Below, piece by piece: positions 36,171 through 45,404 of a stretch of 64,000 bases of DNA (within the stretch, counting starts at the first letter, position 1; each line of letters begins with the position of its first letter). This stretch comes from Clostridia bacterium. Its GTDB lineage: Bacteria > Bacillota > Clostridia > Oscillospirales > Acutalibacteraceae. The notes beneath the pieces were generated by a model that worked only from the letters and a program-made list of their open reading frames with translations, was not told where the DNA came from and did no database searches. The stretch spans positions 62,001 to 126,000 of the forward strand of contig JAFSEF010000130.1 of NCBI GenBank assembly GCA_017435865.1. The letters are read 5' to 3'. Position numbers and translations under genes: made by a program.

Positions 36171-37577
36171 ATGAAAACAGATGTTGTTATTGTCGGAGCA
36201 GGTCCTGCGGGTATTTTTACAGCACTCGAAATGATCCGCAACGGCTGCAAAGACAAAATTGTACTGATTGAAAAAGGTGCACCCATTGAAAAACGTCACT
36301 GCCCGAAGGACAAAACAAAGAAATGTGTTAACTGCAAACCCAACTGTCACATCACAACAGGTTTTTCGGGAGCAGGTGCATTTTCGGACGGCAAGCTGAG
36401 TCTGAGCTACGAAGTCGGCGGTGATCTGCCGAATCTGCTGGGTGAAGATTTCACACAGGATCTGATCAATTATACCGATACCATTTATCTCGACTTCGGT
36501 GCCGATACACGCATTGAGGGTGTTTCCAATCCCGATGCCGTAAAAGACATCCGCAAAAGAGCCATCAAGGCAGGCTTGAAACTTGTTGACTGCCCGATCC
36601 GTCATCTCGGCACGGAAAAAGCACAACAGCTTTATTATGACATTGAAAAATATCTGCAGGAACACGGTGTTGAAATGTATTTCCAGCATGAATGCGTGAC
36701 CTTGCTGCTCGATGACGAAAACGCTGTCTGCGAAGGTGTGCGTGTGTCGGACGGCAAACAGGAATTTGACATTTTTGCAAATCACACCGTCATTGCCGCA
36801 GGCAGACGCGGTGCAGACTGGCTCGAAAAAATTTGTGCCAGCCACAACATTGCCCATCAACCCGGCACGGTTGACATCGGTGTGCGTGTGGAAGTGCGTA
36901 ACGAAGTCATGGAAACGGTCAACGAAGTGCTGTATGAATCCAAACTCATCGGCTATCCGCAACCGTTCCGCAACAAGGTGCGTACATTCTGCCAGAACCC
37001 CGGCGGTTTTGTCAGCCAGGAAAACTACGACAACGGTCTTGCTGTTGTCAACGGCCATTCTTATAAAGAAAAGAAGAGCAGCAACACCAACCTTGCCATT
37101 CTGTGTTCGCACAACTTCTCGGTGCCGTTCAATCAGCCCATTGAATATGCACAGAAGGTCGGTGAGCTGACCAATATGCTCGCAAACGGTCACATTCTTG
37201 TGCAGCGTTTCGGTGACATTCTCGACGGCAAACGCACATGGGAAAAAGAATTGTCTTTCTCCAATGTCAAACCCACCCTGCCCGATGCCGTTGCAGGTGA
37301 CATCACCGCCGCAATGCCCTACCGTTCGATGACAAACATCGTCAACTTCATTCACGCCATGGATGAAGTCGTTCCCGGTTTTGCAGCACATGAAACACTG
37401 CTGTATTCCCCTGAACTGAAGTTCTACTCCAACCGCATCCGCATGGACAAGAAGCTCAACACATCCGTCAGAGGTCTGTATTGTCTGGGTGATTCCAGCG
37501 GCTGGACAAGAGGTCTGATGATGGCATCCGCCATGGGCGTACATATGGGAAGAATTCTTGCAGGCGTTGCAGAATAA
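36171..37577 (+). CDS. FAD-dependent dehydrogenase (COG2509-type)
   Basis: A 468-residue flavoprotein. VVIVGAGPAGIFTALE at residues 5-20 binds FAD. A Cys-rich segment CPKDKTKKCVNCKPNC (about 45-60) leads into GFSGAGAFSDGKLSLS, the typical signature of uncharacterised COG2509 FAD-dependent dehydrogenases. The C-terminal GLYCLGDSSGWTRGLMMASA closes the FAD domain. The electron acceptor and substrate are unknown; the Cys cluster may hold a metal or a disulfide. ATG 36171 follows GGAGG. The lipoprotein gene starts 39 bases after its stop and may be co-transcribed. Confidence 0.85.
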   Translation: MKTDVVIVGAGPAGIFTALEMIRNGCKDKIVLIEKGAPIEKRHCPKDKTKKCVNCKPNCHITTGFSGAGAFSDGKLSLSYEVGGDLPNLLGEDFTQDLINYTDTIYLDFGADTRIEGVSNPDAVKDIRKRAIKAGLKLVDCPIRHLGTEKAQQLYYDIEKYLQEHGVEMYFQHECVTLLLDDENAVCEGVRVSDGKQEFDIFANHTVIAAGRRGADWLEKICASHNIAHQPGTVDIGVRVEVRNEVMETVNEVLYESKLIGYPQPFRNKVRTFCQNPGGFVSQENYDNGLAVVNGHSYKEKKSSNTNLAILCSHNFSVPFNQPIEYAQKVGELTNMLANGHILVQRFGDILDGKRTWEKELSFSNVKPTLPDAVAGDITAAMPYRSMTNIVNFIHAMDEVVPGFAAHETLLYSPELKFYSNRIRMDKKLNTSVRGLYCLGDSSGWTRGLMMASAMGVHMGRILAGVAE

Positions 37578-37616
37578 AATAAAGAAAAACACTTTTATCA
37601 TACGGAGGTTTTCAAA

Positions 37617-38369
37617 ATGAAAAAACTGATTGCTGTTCTTATGACCCTTTTGCTCGTATGCAGCTTTGCTGCCTGCGGCGGTAACACGGAAGATGAAACA
37701 ACCACACGTCCGACCGAAGAAGTGCTCAAAGAAGCTGCTGACACAGCCGCAGAGCTTGTTGAATTCAAAGCTGAACTTGATCCGCAGCTTGCCCTTGTCA
37801 ACTCTGCAGACAACAATAACAAATTCTTTGACATTGCAGGCATGGTTGCTGCAGGTGCCCGTTTCGACGCACTGCTTGCAGAACTTGATATGCAGGATGC
37901 AAACCTCACCGACGGTGATGCTTCCATTCCCTCTGCTGCCACAGCAAAAGAAGCTGCAGCACAGACTGCTGAAATCAATGAAAAAATCAACACTGCTGCT
38001 GTCAAATACTGCAAACAGTTCAAAGTTGCTTTCCCCGATGCCGAACTTATCAAACTCTATTGTCTGACCGTGTTCATGAGCGGTGAACCCAGCAACTTCT
38101 TTGCAGTCGAATACAACGACGGCGGTGAAGAAAACAAATTCGCTTACTCCATCAGCTCCTTCACTGCAGGCACACCCGAAGATGTGCTCACATCCGTACA
38201 GGCAAACCTCTTCATGGAAGCACCTGTTTCTTCCCGTGATGCCGTCAAAAACGCAAATGCAACGGTTGACACGGAAGCTGTGCTTGCAACAGCCGTTGAA
38301 GAACTTGCAGCCGAAAATCTCATTTCCGACGGCGATGCAGACGTTATCACCGACGGCGATGCAAAATAA
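37617..38369 (+). CDS. Hypothetical lipoprotein
   Basis: A 250-residue protein with a lipobox (SFAAC, Cys20), so probably a surface lipoprotein. The rest is Ala/Glu-rich and mostly helical in character, with an acidic C-terminus (SDGDADVITDGDAK). No known domain is recognised. It starts behind ACGGAGG and follows the FAD dehydrogenase closely, though a functional link is only positional. A terminator follows. Confidence 0.7.
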   Translation: MKKLIAVLMTLLLVCSFAACGGNTEDETTTRPTEEVLKEAADTAAELVEFKAELDPQLALVNSADNNNKFFDIAGMVAAGARFDALLAELDMQDANLTDGDASIPSAATAKEAAAQTAEINEKINTAAVKYCKQFKVAFPDAELIKLYCLTVFMSGEPSNFFAVEYNDGGEENKFAYSISSFTAGTPEDVLTSVQANLFMEAPVSSRDAVKNANATVDTEAVLATAVEELAAENLISDGDADVITDGDAK

Positions 38370-38383
38370 GACTAACAAAACGC

Positions 38384-38420
38384 TGAAAAGGATTGCCTTG
38401 GTCGGGCAATCCTTTTTTTT
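38384..38420. terminator. Terminator between the lipoprotein and FliB-like genes
   Basis: A 12-bp stem AAAAGGATTGCC (38386-38397) with GGCAATCCTTTT (38405-38416), then T. The same stem recurs at 42450, 44313 and 63146. Confidence 0.88.
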
Positions 38421-38450
38421 CGGCTATCAATAAGTAAGCTCCTGTGATGC

Positions 38451-39461
38451 TCAGGTACGCAGCATTTGCAGAAGTGTCTGCACACGCAGGCAGGGTTCGT
38501 CGTAGGACAAGTCAAAAAAACGATCTCTGTTCACATCGCTGTACTCCATGGTTTTGGAATACATTTTGCTGTTGTCAACAAAGGCACAAAGACTGCTGTC
38601 ATTGCCGCACAGCGTACGGATAAACAGTGTGGATACAACCGCAAATTTGACCTGCGGCAGCACTTCACCGTCCACAGCACCCTGCAGAAAATACCGCCAC
38701 AAAAAATAACGGCAAAGATTGACAAGAAACTGTTCCTGTTCTTTTGTCAGAGAATGCAGCGTTGCAGACGATGCCTGCAAAGTTCGCAGGTGTTGCGACC
38801 AGTTTTCATCGAACGGCTCAAAAGCAGCATACAATTCCACATACTGAAAAAAATCCACCTGTGAATCTGCTGTAACACCGATTTCCCCAAACGGAACCTC
38901 CCCGTCAAGCTCTGTCTGCAAGGTGAGTGCCGATGTGAGCAGCTCCTGCAGTTTCCGTGCAAAACTGAGATCACCGTCATCCAGTATGGCAAACAACTTG
39001 TCACGTTCTGCAAGCATCTGTTCAAAAAAGACGGCATCCTCGCTTTCGGACGGTTCGTCTTCACAGTGTTTGCAGATGGTTTGCACGTGGTCGGTTGTCA
39101 GCACAAGACGTGCTGCTTCTTCGCAGGCAATTCCAAGACCGCCTTCCTTGCGGTCACCGAACCATGCAAAATACCGCGGATGGTCACGACAAATCTGACA
39201 CAGGTGTTCTTCACCGCAATGACGGATGATTTCGCACAGATTTTTGTCGTCAAGCATCGGACAGCGTTCATTGACAAGCACAAAACAATCGTCTTCAGAA
39301 ATGCTGCTGCGCAGTTTATCTCCGATCACAGCATCCGATGCACGGTACCTTGCAGCCGACTGCGGATCGATCTGAATTTCCCAGCCGATACAGCAGTTAT
39401 CGGTGCAAAGATCCGCCTTGCAGTGAAATTGTTCATAATAGGACGGTACATAAAAATCCAT
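38451..39461 (-). CDS. fliB: FliB-like lysine N-methylase family protein
   Basis: A 336-residue protein. It starts MDFYVPSYYEQFHCKADLCT with Cys14, Cys19, Cys23 and Cys24. A second group (ERCPMLD, NLCEIIRHCGEEHLCQICRDHPRYF) completes the pattern of FliB, which methylates flagellin lysines in Salmonella and is reported to need an iron-sulfur cluster. No flagellin or other motility gene is in the window, and homologues are common in non-motile Clostridia, so a different substrate is possible. GAGGA precedes the start. Confidence 0.75.
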   Translation of the reverse strand: MDFYVPSYYEQFHCKADLCTDNCCIGWEIQIDPQSAARYRASDAVIGDKLRSSISEDDCFVLVNERCPMLDDKNLCEIIRHCGEEHLCQICRDHPRYFAWFGDRKEGGLGIACEEAARLVLTTDHVQTICKHCEDEPSESEDAVFFEQMLAERDKLFAILDDGDLSFARKLQELLTSALTLQTELDGEVPFGEIGVTADSQVDFFQYVELYAAFEPFDENWSQHLRTLQASSATLHSLTKEQEQFLVNLCRYFLWRYFLQGAVDGEVLPQVKFAVVSTLFIRTLCGNDSSLCAFVDNSKMYSKTMEYSDVNRDRFFDLSYDEPCLRVQTLLQMLRT

Positions 39462-39495
39462 GATGTATCCTCATTGTTTCCGTTGTATTGTTCCA

Positions 39496-39545
39496 TTCAA
39501 AAAGCATCTGAATCTGCTTTTTCTGCAAATGTCAGATGCTTTTAA
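39496..39545 (-). terminator. Terminator of the CHAP-dockerin gene
   Basis: AAAAAGCATCTGA (39499-39511) pairs with TCAGATGCTTTT (39532-39543) downstream of the minus-strand stop; T-run on that strand. Confidence 0.7.
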
Positions 39546-39595
39546 ATTTTCAGTCGTTTCTTAACTTAATGGTATTGCCTCACGGGTGCTTTTTT

Positions 39596-40546
39596 TTAAA
39601 GCGTTTCAAGTCCGACAGCTGCTCGCAGAATCATTCTTGCTTCATCTGCCGTCAGTTCTCCGTCTGCGTTGAGATCGGCACGCTTCATCTGCTGTGCATC
39701 AATTGTTTCAAGTTCGACCGCAGCACGCAGCACAAGACGTGCATCTGCAGCAGTGACTTCACCGTCACGGTCGCAGTCACCGGGGATGACCTGAGAAACA
39801 ACGGGCTTCTTTTCGGGAGCACCTGTTTCATCTTCTTTTTCGGTCAGCTCCTTGAGTTCCTGACGGAATTTGTCGGGAGCATAGTTCACAAAAGCACCGA
39901 AACCGAGCACTGCCGTCAGAATTTTACCGGGTGCATTGGCAGACGTGAGGGTATAATTGGGAGATACAATATACAAAGGTCTGTATTCTTTGCCGTCAGC
40001 GATTCTGTACACCAACTGGTCATTACGCTCCACAACCTTGTTGGCATAATTTGCATGAACATAATGTCCCTTGCCGTCAGCGATGGAAATATGTCCGAGG
40101 GTTTCACCGTTGTCATAGGAATAAAACAGCAGGTCTCCGCTTTTGGGTGTATAGTTATCCTGTGCGGTGTAAATGGTTGAGCCGTTGATTTCGCAAAGGT
40201 CAAACAGATAATCGACAGAACCCGACAGGCGGTTATATGCAAAACCGTATTCCACACCGGCCTTGTCCATACACCAGCACACAAACACGGCACACCATTC
40301 GACCCTTGTACAGTCATAACCGATGTCCGTTACGTCGGTCCACCATTCACCATAGACCGTACCGCCGAAAATGTCTTCCTTATAACCGACCTGACTTCTG
40401 GCAACACGGTAAATATCAGAAGCGATGTCACCTGTGAGCTGCGGAATGCGAAGCGGTGCTTCATAGGCTGCGGCAGGCAGCAATGTGCAGGCAGCCACAA
40501 GCAGGCAAATCAGCAGAGATATAATTTTTTTGACATTACTTTTCAT
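39596..40546 (-). CDS. Secreted CHAP amidase with type I dockerin
   Basis: A 316-residue secreted protein. After the signal peptide (1-27) comes a CHAP/NlpC-like cysteine amidase domain: Cys85 in VEWCAVFVCWC and His152 in LGHISIAD. CHAP enzymes cut peptidoglycan peptides. Residues about 248-316 are a type I dockerin: two calcium loops, GDCDRDGEVTAADARLVLRA and ADLNADGELTADEARMILRA, each with the F-hand pattern. The dockerin would bind a cohesin on another protein; no cohesin is in the window. GGAG supports the start. It lies 20 bases from the next CHAP gene upstream on the same strand, so they are probably co-transcribed. Confidence 0.88.
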   Translation of the reverse strand: MKSNVKKIISLLICLLVAACTLLPAAAYEAPLRIPQLTGDIASDIYRVARSQVGYKEDIFGGTVYGEWWTDVTDIGYDCTRVEWCAVFVCWCMDKAGVEYGFAYNRLSGSVDYLFDLCEINGSTIYTAQDNYTPKSGDLLFYSYDNGETLGHISIADGKGHYVHANYANKVVERNDQLVYRIADGKEYRPLYIVSPNYTLTSANAPGKILTAVLGFGAFVNYAPDKFRQELKELTEKEDETGAPEKKPVVSQVIPGDCDRDGEVTAADARLVLRAAVELETIDAQQMKRADLNADGELTADEARMILRAAVGLETL

Positions 40547-40566
40547 GCTATGAGCTCCAATCTGTT

Positions 40567-42327
40567 TTATTCGGCTTCGAGTGTGGATTTGCCGAGGGCA
40601 ACACGATGAATTTCGCGTGCATCTGCGGCGGTGATGATTCCGTCACCATCCATGTCACCGACTACGGTCTGTGCAGAAGACAGCTGTTCCAGTTCGGCAC
40701 TTGCAAGCAAAATGAGACGGGCATCACTTTCGGAAATCTCGCCGTCACCGTCCGTATCGGCGGTGGTAAGATTCACAACTCCCGGATTGTAATCGGTTTT
40801 ATAGGTAGCCATGTTTTCATTGGCATCATAAACGGAAAGCACAACAGTGTATTCGACCTGCTCACCGAGATGATTGCCGTTGTCGGTCACGCAGGACAAC
40901 GCTTCACCATTGATTTCGGCAGGAAACTGCATGGAAACTTCGTTGTCTTTTGTCTTTGTCACCACATCCACGGTTGCCCTTGCGATACCGCTTTCATCGC
41001 TGACACTTGCAGTCAGTCTGAAACCGACCCCGGTAGGATCGCTGATGCGTACGTTGCTGACTGCAGGCGGCGTGGAGTCGGGAGTCGGCACACGCACTTT
41101 GATGTTATCATGCAAAGTCATGTTGTCTGCAAGGTCATACACATACAGCTGTGCCAGATAATTGCCGTAGCTGTCGCCATGTTCGGCAGAAGGAACGCGG
41201 ATTGTCACTTTGCCGTCCTTGACTTCCCCTGTATGCCACACAACATCATCCGTTCCGTTTTCTTCCGTCCATGCGGTCACTTGTGTCTTGTAGACACGTA
41301 TGTTGTCGGTTACATCCGCAGTAACGGTGAATCCTGTGTGGTCTTTTTCGGTGATTTTTACATTTTTGATCACAGGCGGCTCGCTGTCATCGGGAGGAAT
41401 GACGGCCAAAAACTCTGAGAGTGACGTATTGTTCCCCAAGGGGTCGTATACGGTACATTCAATATAATACTCACCGTATTCATCATTGTGGTCGGCCGCT
41501 TTGACGGCATAGGAAATCGTATTGCCGTTGACAATACCTGCTTCGAGAGTGATGTCATCCTGCCCGTTTTCAAGACTCCAGACGGCAAAGGTGGCTCTGG
41601 CAATGCCGACATTATCGCTTGCCATAACAACCATATCAAATCCGTCCGGTGTGACGTTGACTGCGCCGTATTCCGTAATGACGGGTGCTTCCCGGTCATT
41701 GGCTTCGGCAGCAGAACCGCGATAGTTCGGAGAAACATAGCAGGAAGGCGGATAGTCATACCCGTCAGCAAGGCGGTGCACAAGATTGCCTTCGACTTCG
41801 GTGACTGCACTTGCATAGTTCGCATGAATATAATGATTGTTACCGTCGGTAATGGCAACGTGATCATAGCCCTGACCGCCGTAGGAATAAAAAACAAGGT
41901 CACCGCATTTTGGAGTGTAGTTGGAGTAATCATAAGTAACGGTAGCACCGCTGAGCTGCAAAGCACTGAACATAATGTCAACAGATGCCGACAAGGTGCT
42001 GAAAACAATACCGCGCGGAATACCTGCGTGTTCGGCAGACCAGCAAACAAAGGAGCTGCACCAGTCAACATATGTAAAATCATAATACTGCCCCAGCAAC
42101 AAAGAGTTCTGCGACATCCAGGCACCGTATGCGGTACCGCCTGCCCCGTCTTCGGTATAACCGACCTGACTTTTTGCGACAGCAACGATGTCAATGGCCT
42201 GGTTTCCCGTCAGTGCAGGCAGCGGATAGGTCTGTTCATAAGCCTGTGCGGGCACAAGACAAATACCGCCTGCCAACAAGGCAGCACAAAGTAAAACGGA
42301 TACAATTTTTCTGCAAATTTTCTTCAT
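40567..42327 (-). CDS. Secreted CHAP amidase with GBS-Bsp-like repeats and dockerin
   Basis: A 586-residue secreted protein. Signal peptide to about residue 30, CHAP domain with Cys90 (YVDWCSSFVCW) and His in DHVAITDG, then three tandem GBS_Bsp-like repeats from about residue 230 to 510 (GFDMVVMASDNVGIARATF, GFTVTADVTDNIRVYKTQV, GFRLTASVSDESGIARATV), then a dockerin (DTDGDGEISESDARLI and DMDGDGIITAADAREI). It should cleave peptidoglycan while docked on a cohesin. ATG 42327 is favoured by GGTGAG; GTG 42333 is an alternative. It heads the operon with the smaller CHAP-dockerin gene. Confidence 0.87.
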   Translation of the reverse strand: MKKICRKIVSVLLCAALLAGGICLVPAQAYEQTYPLPALTGNQAIDIVAVAKSQVGYTEDGAGGTAYGAWMSQNSLLLGQYYDFTYVDWCSSFVCWSAEHAGIPRGIVFSTLSASVDIMFSALQLSGATVTYDYSNYTPKCGDLVFYSYGGQGYDHVAITDGNNHYIHANYASAVTEVEGNLVHRLADGYDYPPSCYVSPNYRGSAAEANDREAPVITEYGAVNVTPDGFDMVVMASDNVGIARATFAVWSLENGQDDITLEAGIVNGNTISYAVKAADHNDEYGEYYIECTVYDPLGNNTSLSEFLAVIPPDDSEPPVIKNVKITEKDHTGFTVTADVTDNIRVYKTQVTAWTEENGTDDVVWHTGEVKDGKVTIRVPSAEHGDSYGNYLAQLYVYDLADNMTLHDNIKVRVPTPDSTPPAVSNVRISDPTGVGFRLTASVSDESGIARATVDVVTKTKDNEVSMQFPAEINGEALSCVTDNGNHLGEQVEYTVVLSVYDANENMATYKTDYNPGVVNLTTADTDGDGEISESDARLILLASAELEQLSSAQTVVGDMDGDGIITAADAREIHRVALGKSTLEAE

Positions 42328-42446
42328 AATCACTCACCGGAAAGCGGTCAGACCGCAATTTTATCGGACAAGGGCATAATTATCTATGATAATCTTAATA
42401 TATAATATAATAAAAGAAGGGTATTTGTCAAGTACAGACATAAAAA

Positions 42447-42481
42447 GGAAAAAAGGACTGCCGCGAAGCAATCCTTTTTGA
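42447..42481 (-). terminator. Terminator of the YdbC-like gene
   Basis: On the minus strand AAAAAGGATTGC pairs with GCAGTCCTTTTTT across TTCGCG, 25 bases past the stop. Confidence 0.8.
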
Positions 42482-42505
42482 TCCCTTTTGTCAGGTTATG
42501 TTTCC

Positions 42506-42727
42506 TTACAGCTCAATGCCGTCAAGCAAAGCCTTGAGAGCCTTGATGTCATTGGCGGTGAGGGTAATACCCTTACCCATCTTTTCATGTTCGGGGCCCC
42601 AGTCACGAATGTCGTACTTCGGTTCTTTGCCGTTCCAGCTGATGAGGTTGAGCTCCTTTGCCCAGCCGCCCGAACCTTCGGAAATAACACCAAGTTCCTT
42701 TACGATTTCGTATGTGAATTCAGGCAT
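42506..42727 (-). CDS. ydbC: YdbC/PC4-family single-stranded DNA-binding protein
   Basis: A 73-residue protein almost fully matching the YdbC/PC4 family: SEGSGGWAKELNLISWNG, PKYDIRDWGPEHEKMGKGITL and a C-terminal helix. Dimeric PC4-like proteins bind single-stranded DNA through the beta-sheet and may act in transcription or repair. It starts behind AAAGGAG and has its own terminator, so it is a single-gene unit between dockerin genes, with no evident functional link to them. Confidence 0.88.
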   Translation of the reverse strand: MPEFTYEIVKELGVISEGSGGWAKELNLISWNGKEPKYDIRDWGPEHEKMGKGITLTANDIKALKALLDGIEL

Positions 42728-42909
42728 ACAAATTTACTCCTTTCTTCCATTTCGGACAGCAATGCCCATGTTTATCATTATAATATATTAAAAATAAATA
42801 AAAATCAAGAGTAAAAATAAAATTTTTTTATTATTTTTAATAGTATACATTTATATATATAAAGCTTTCTATGTTTTCTATAGAAAAATACGTCACTTTT
42901 ACAAAAAAC

Positions 42910-42939
42910 TTGACAGGTATATTTGCATTGTTATATAAT
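42910..42939 (+). promoter_or_regulatory. Sigma-A promoter of the phosphodiester glycosidase-dockerin gene
   Basis: TTGACA (42910-42915) and TATAAT (42934-42939) with an 18-base spacer in AT-rich DNA. Confidence 0.65.
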
Positions 42940-42980
42940 AATTTTATTGTTTTCCATTTTTTCAAATAAGAAGGTCCGTT

Positions 42981-44297
42981 ATGAAATATCCTGCAAAAAA
43001 ACTGATTTGCATTATCTGTGCTGCAGTTCTGTCCTTTACCTGTGCAACACCTGCTTTTGCCGCAATCAACGAATCCTTGCTCGGTGACGGTTTTTATGTA
43101 AACAAAGAAGAAGATTTCAAATATCAAAAATATACCCTTGCAAGCGGTGTGTATGAAGAACATTTTTATCTCAACAATGCTGCAGGGGATGCTCCGAAAC
43201 GCTGCTTCGCGGTTGAAATTGACCTGCAGAACTCCAACAACTCCATCCTTGCCGGCTATAATGACGGCGACACGGATGAATGGAGTCTGCGTTCGGTACG
43301 CACACAGGCAAAAAACATGGCTGCCAAACACAATGTTTCCGTGGTGTGCTCCATCAACGGCGGTTTTTATGACACCTACACAGGGGAACCCTACGGTCTG
43401 CTTGTGATGTCGGGAAAACTTTGTCATACTCCCACTGGTAAACAGCCTTATTTTGCCATTCTTAAGAACGGCACTGCAGTAATCCGCGATGCGGGTGTCG
43501 GTACGGCTGATGTGGTTGAAGGCGTTGAAGGCGGTCAGCGATTGGTCAAAGGCGGAAAAAATGTTGCTCCTACGGCAAAACGTGAACCGCGGTGTGCTGT
43601 CGGTGTAAAAGCAGACGGCAAGGTCGTTTTCTTCGTCGGCGACGGCAGACAGCTCAAATCGGTCGGCCACACTTACACGGAACTTGCCAACATCATGATC
43701 GCTTTGGGTTGTGTGGAAGCCATTGAGATGGACGGCGGTGCTTCTGCAACCATGCTCACCCTTCGTCCGTCCGAAACAGCACTGACGCTGCACCACATTC
43801 CCAGTCTCGGGTATGAAAGACCGGTCAGTTCTTCCCTGCACGTTGCCGTAACGCCTGCTCCCACTGCAAGCAAAATCACAATCGGCAGCAGTGTAGATTT
43901 TGCAGATATCAACGGTACATCCATGATCAACATCACCGACAACACATCCGTCCGTGCAGCAAAAACCGGTATTGCATTTTCCTATGCAAAAAACGCTGCA
44001 GGAAAGCTTGTACTCGCAGCAGCAACCCTTGCAACAGGCATGCAGCTTGTGCTTGAAAAAAGCGGCAAAATAGCGGATACAAAAACCGTCATAGTTCCCG
44101 GTGATACCGATTGCGACGGTACCATCTCCGCTGCCGATGCACGTATTGCATTGCGTGCTTCGGTCGGTCTGGAAACTATTTCAGATGCTGCTGCAGCAGC
44201 CGCTTCGGTGGACGGTTCCGACGGTATTTCCGCAGCCGATGCACGTCTGATACTCAGAGCTTCGGTCGCTCTTGAAAACAGCATCAAATGGCTGTAA
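42981..44297 (+). CDS. Secreted phosphodiester glycosidase (NAGPA-type) with dockerin
   Basis: A 438-residue secreted protein. Signal peptide 1-27. The NAGPA/phosphodiester glycosidase domain (about 60-300) has SINGGFYDTYTGEPYG, KREPRCAVGV and EMDGGASATM, all typical. Bacterial members remove sugar from phosphodiester-linked glycans such as teichoic acids; that substrate is inference here. Two dockerin repeats end the protein (DTDCDGTISAADARIALRA and GSDGISAADARLILRA), the second somewhat degenerate in its calcium loop. A promoter and AAGAAGG-type site support the start. It is the third dockerin protein within 5 kb. Confidence 0.85.
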   Translation: MKYPAKKLICIICAAVLSFTCATPAFAAINESLLGDGFYVNKEEDFKYQKYTLASGVYEEHFYLNNAAGDAPKRCFAVEIDLQNSNNSILAGYNDGDTDEWSLRSVRTQAKNMAAKHNVSVVCSINGGFYDTYTGEPYGLLVMSGKLCHTPTGKQPYFAILKNGTAVIRDAGVGTADVVEGVEGGQRLVKGGKNVAPTAKREPRCAVGVKADGKVVFFVGDGRQLKSVGHTYTELANIMIALGCVEAIEMDGGASATMLTLRPSETALTLHHIPSLGYERPVSSSLHVAVTPAPTASKITIGSSVDFADINGTSMINITDNTSVRAAKTGIAFSYAKNAAGKLVLAAATLATGMQLVLEKSGKIADTKTVIVPGDTDCDGTISAADARIALRASVGLETISDAAAAAASVDGSDGISAADARLILRASVALENSIKWL

Positions 44298-44309
44298 ACA
44301 AACAATCAT

Positions 44310-44356
44310 ACAAAAAGGATTGCCCGTACAATGTACAACGGCAATCCTTTTTTTAT
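44310..44356. terminator. Bidirectional terminator with repeated AAAGGATTGCC stem
   Basis: A 13-bp stem (44313-44325 with 44339-44351) flanked by A and T runs between convergent genes. Confidence 0.9.
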
Positions 44357-44357
44357 T

Positions 44358-45383
44358 TTATATGATCTCCAACAGGGCTTTTACATCCTCTTCGGTGGTT
44401 GCCCATGAGGTTGCAAAGCGGATCACTGTGTGATTATCGTCCGCTTTTTCCCAAAAACCGCTGCACACGCGGGTGTTAAGCTCCTGCAGTTTGCGGTTTT
44501 CGACAACAACAAAAATCTGATTTGTGACCGTTTCGATAAAGAACGGATATCCTTTTTCACGCAAACCCGCACGAAGCATCTGTGCAGTTCTGACAGCATT
44601 TGAACAGATGTCGAAATACAGGTTATCGGTAAAGAGGGTATCAAACTGTACACCGAGCAATCTGCCCTTGGCAAGCAATGCACCGTGCTGTTTTACGAGG
44701 GTAAAGAAATGGGCAGGTGCACCGTGACGCGGAAAGACAACCGCTTCACCGCAAAGAGCACCGCATTTGGTGCCGCCGATATAGAACACATCACAAAGAG
44801 CAGCAATATCGGGCAAAGTCAGGTCGCTTTCGGGGCAGGCAATCGCATAACCGAGTCTTGCACCGTCCATAAACAGAGGAATGTTGTAGCTGCGGCAGAT
44901 TTTGCTGATGTCTTCGAGTTCCTGTTTTGTGTACAGCGTGCCGTATTCGGTCGGATGAGAAATATAAACCATCCCCGGACGGATCATATGCTCACGGTTG
45001 TCGTCAGCATGGTATGTCTGCAATGCATCCGACAGCTCTGCGGCAAAAATTTTACCTTCATGCTGCGGCAACGGCAAAACCTTGATTCCGGCAGCTTCCA
45101 CCGCACCTGCTTCGTGACCGTTGATGTGGCCCGTTACAGCAGCAAACACGCCCTCGTATTTGTACAGCATGGAATCAATGACCGTAGCATTTGCCTGCGT
45201 ACCGCCGACAAGGAAAAAGATATCCGCATCGGGAGCATCACAGGCAGTGCGGATTTTTTCTTTTGCACTTTCGCACCAGCAATCTGCTCCGTAACCGCTT
45301 TGGGCAACAAAATTGGTTTTTGCGAGTGCTTCGAGTATGGCAGGATGTGCTCCCTGAATATAATCACTTTCAAAATGTAACAT
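44358..45383 (-). CDS. ltaE: Low-specificity L-threonine aldolase family enzyme
   Basis: A 341-residue PLP enzyme of the beta-eliminating lyase/threonine aldolase family. The PLP lysine is Lys206 in YIGGTKCGALCGEA, with Asp173 in FMDGARLG and the early VGGTQANATVID segment. It splits threonine or allo-threonine into glycine and acetaldehyde. It starts behind CCGGAGG and lies directly downstream of mnmE (21 bases), so it may be transcribed with the prfA-mnmE group. Confidence 0.9.
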   Translation of the reverse strand: MLHFESDYIQGAHPAILEALAKTNFVAQSGYGADCWCESAKEKIRTACDAPDADIFFLVGGTQANATVIDSMLYKYEGVFAAVTGHINGHEAGAVEAAGIKVLPLPQHEGKIFAAELSDALQTYHADDNREHMIRPGMVYISHPTEYGTLYTKQELEDISKICRSYNIPLFMDGARLGYAIACPESDLTLPDIAALCDVFYIGGTKCGALCGEAVVFPRHGAPAHFFTLVKQHGALLAKGRLLGVQFDTLFTDNLYFDICSNAVRTAQMLRAGLREKGYPFFIETVTNQIFVVVENRKLQELNTRVCSGFWEKADDNHTVIRFATSWATTEEDVKALLEII

Positions 45384-45404
45384 AACAGCCTCCGGGTTGT
45401 TTTT

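Noticed and set aside
34998-38378. 1126-residue minus-strand open frame
   Set aside because: Only the last 310 codons are a GH43; the rest is antisense to the FAD dehydrogenase and lipoprotein genes, which have clear domains and binding sites.
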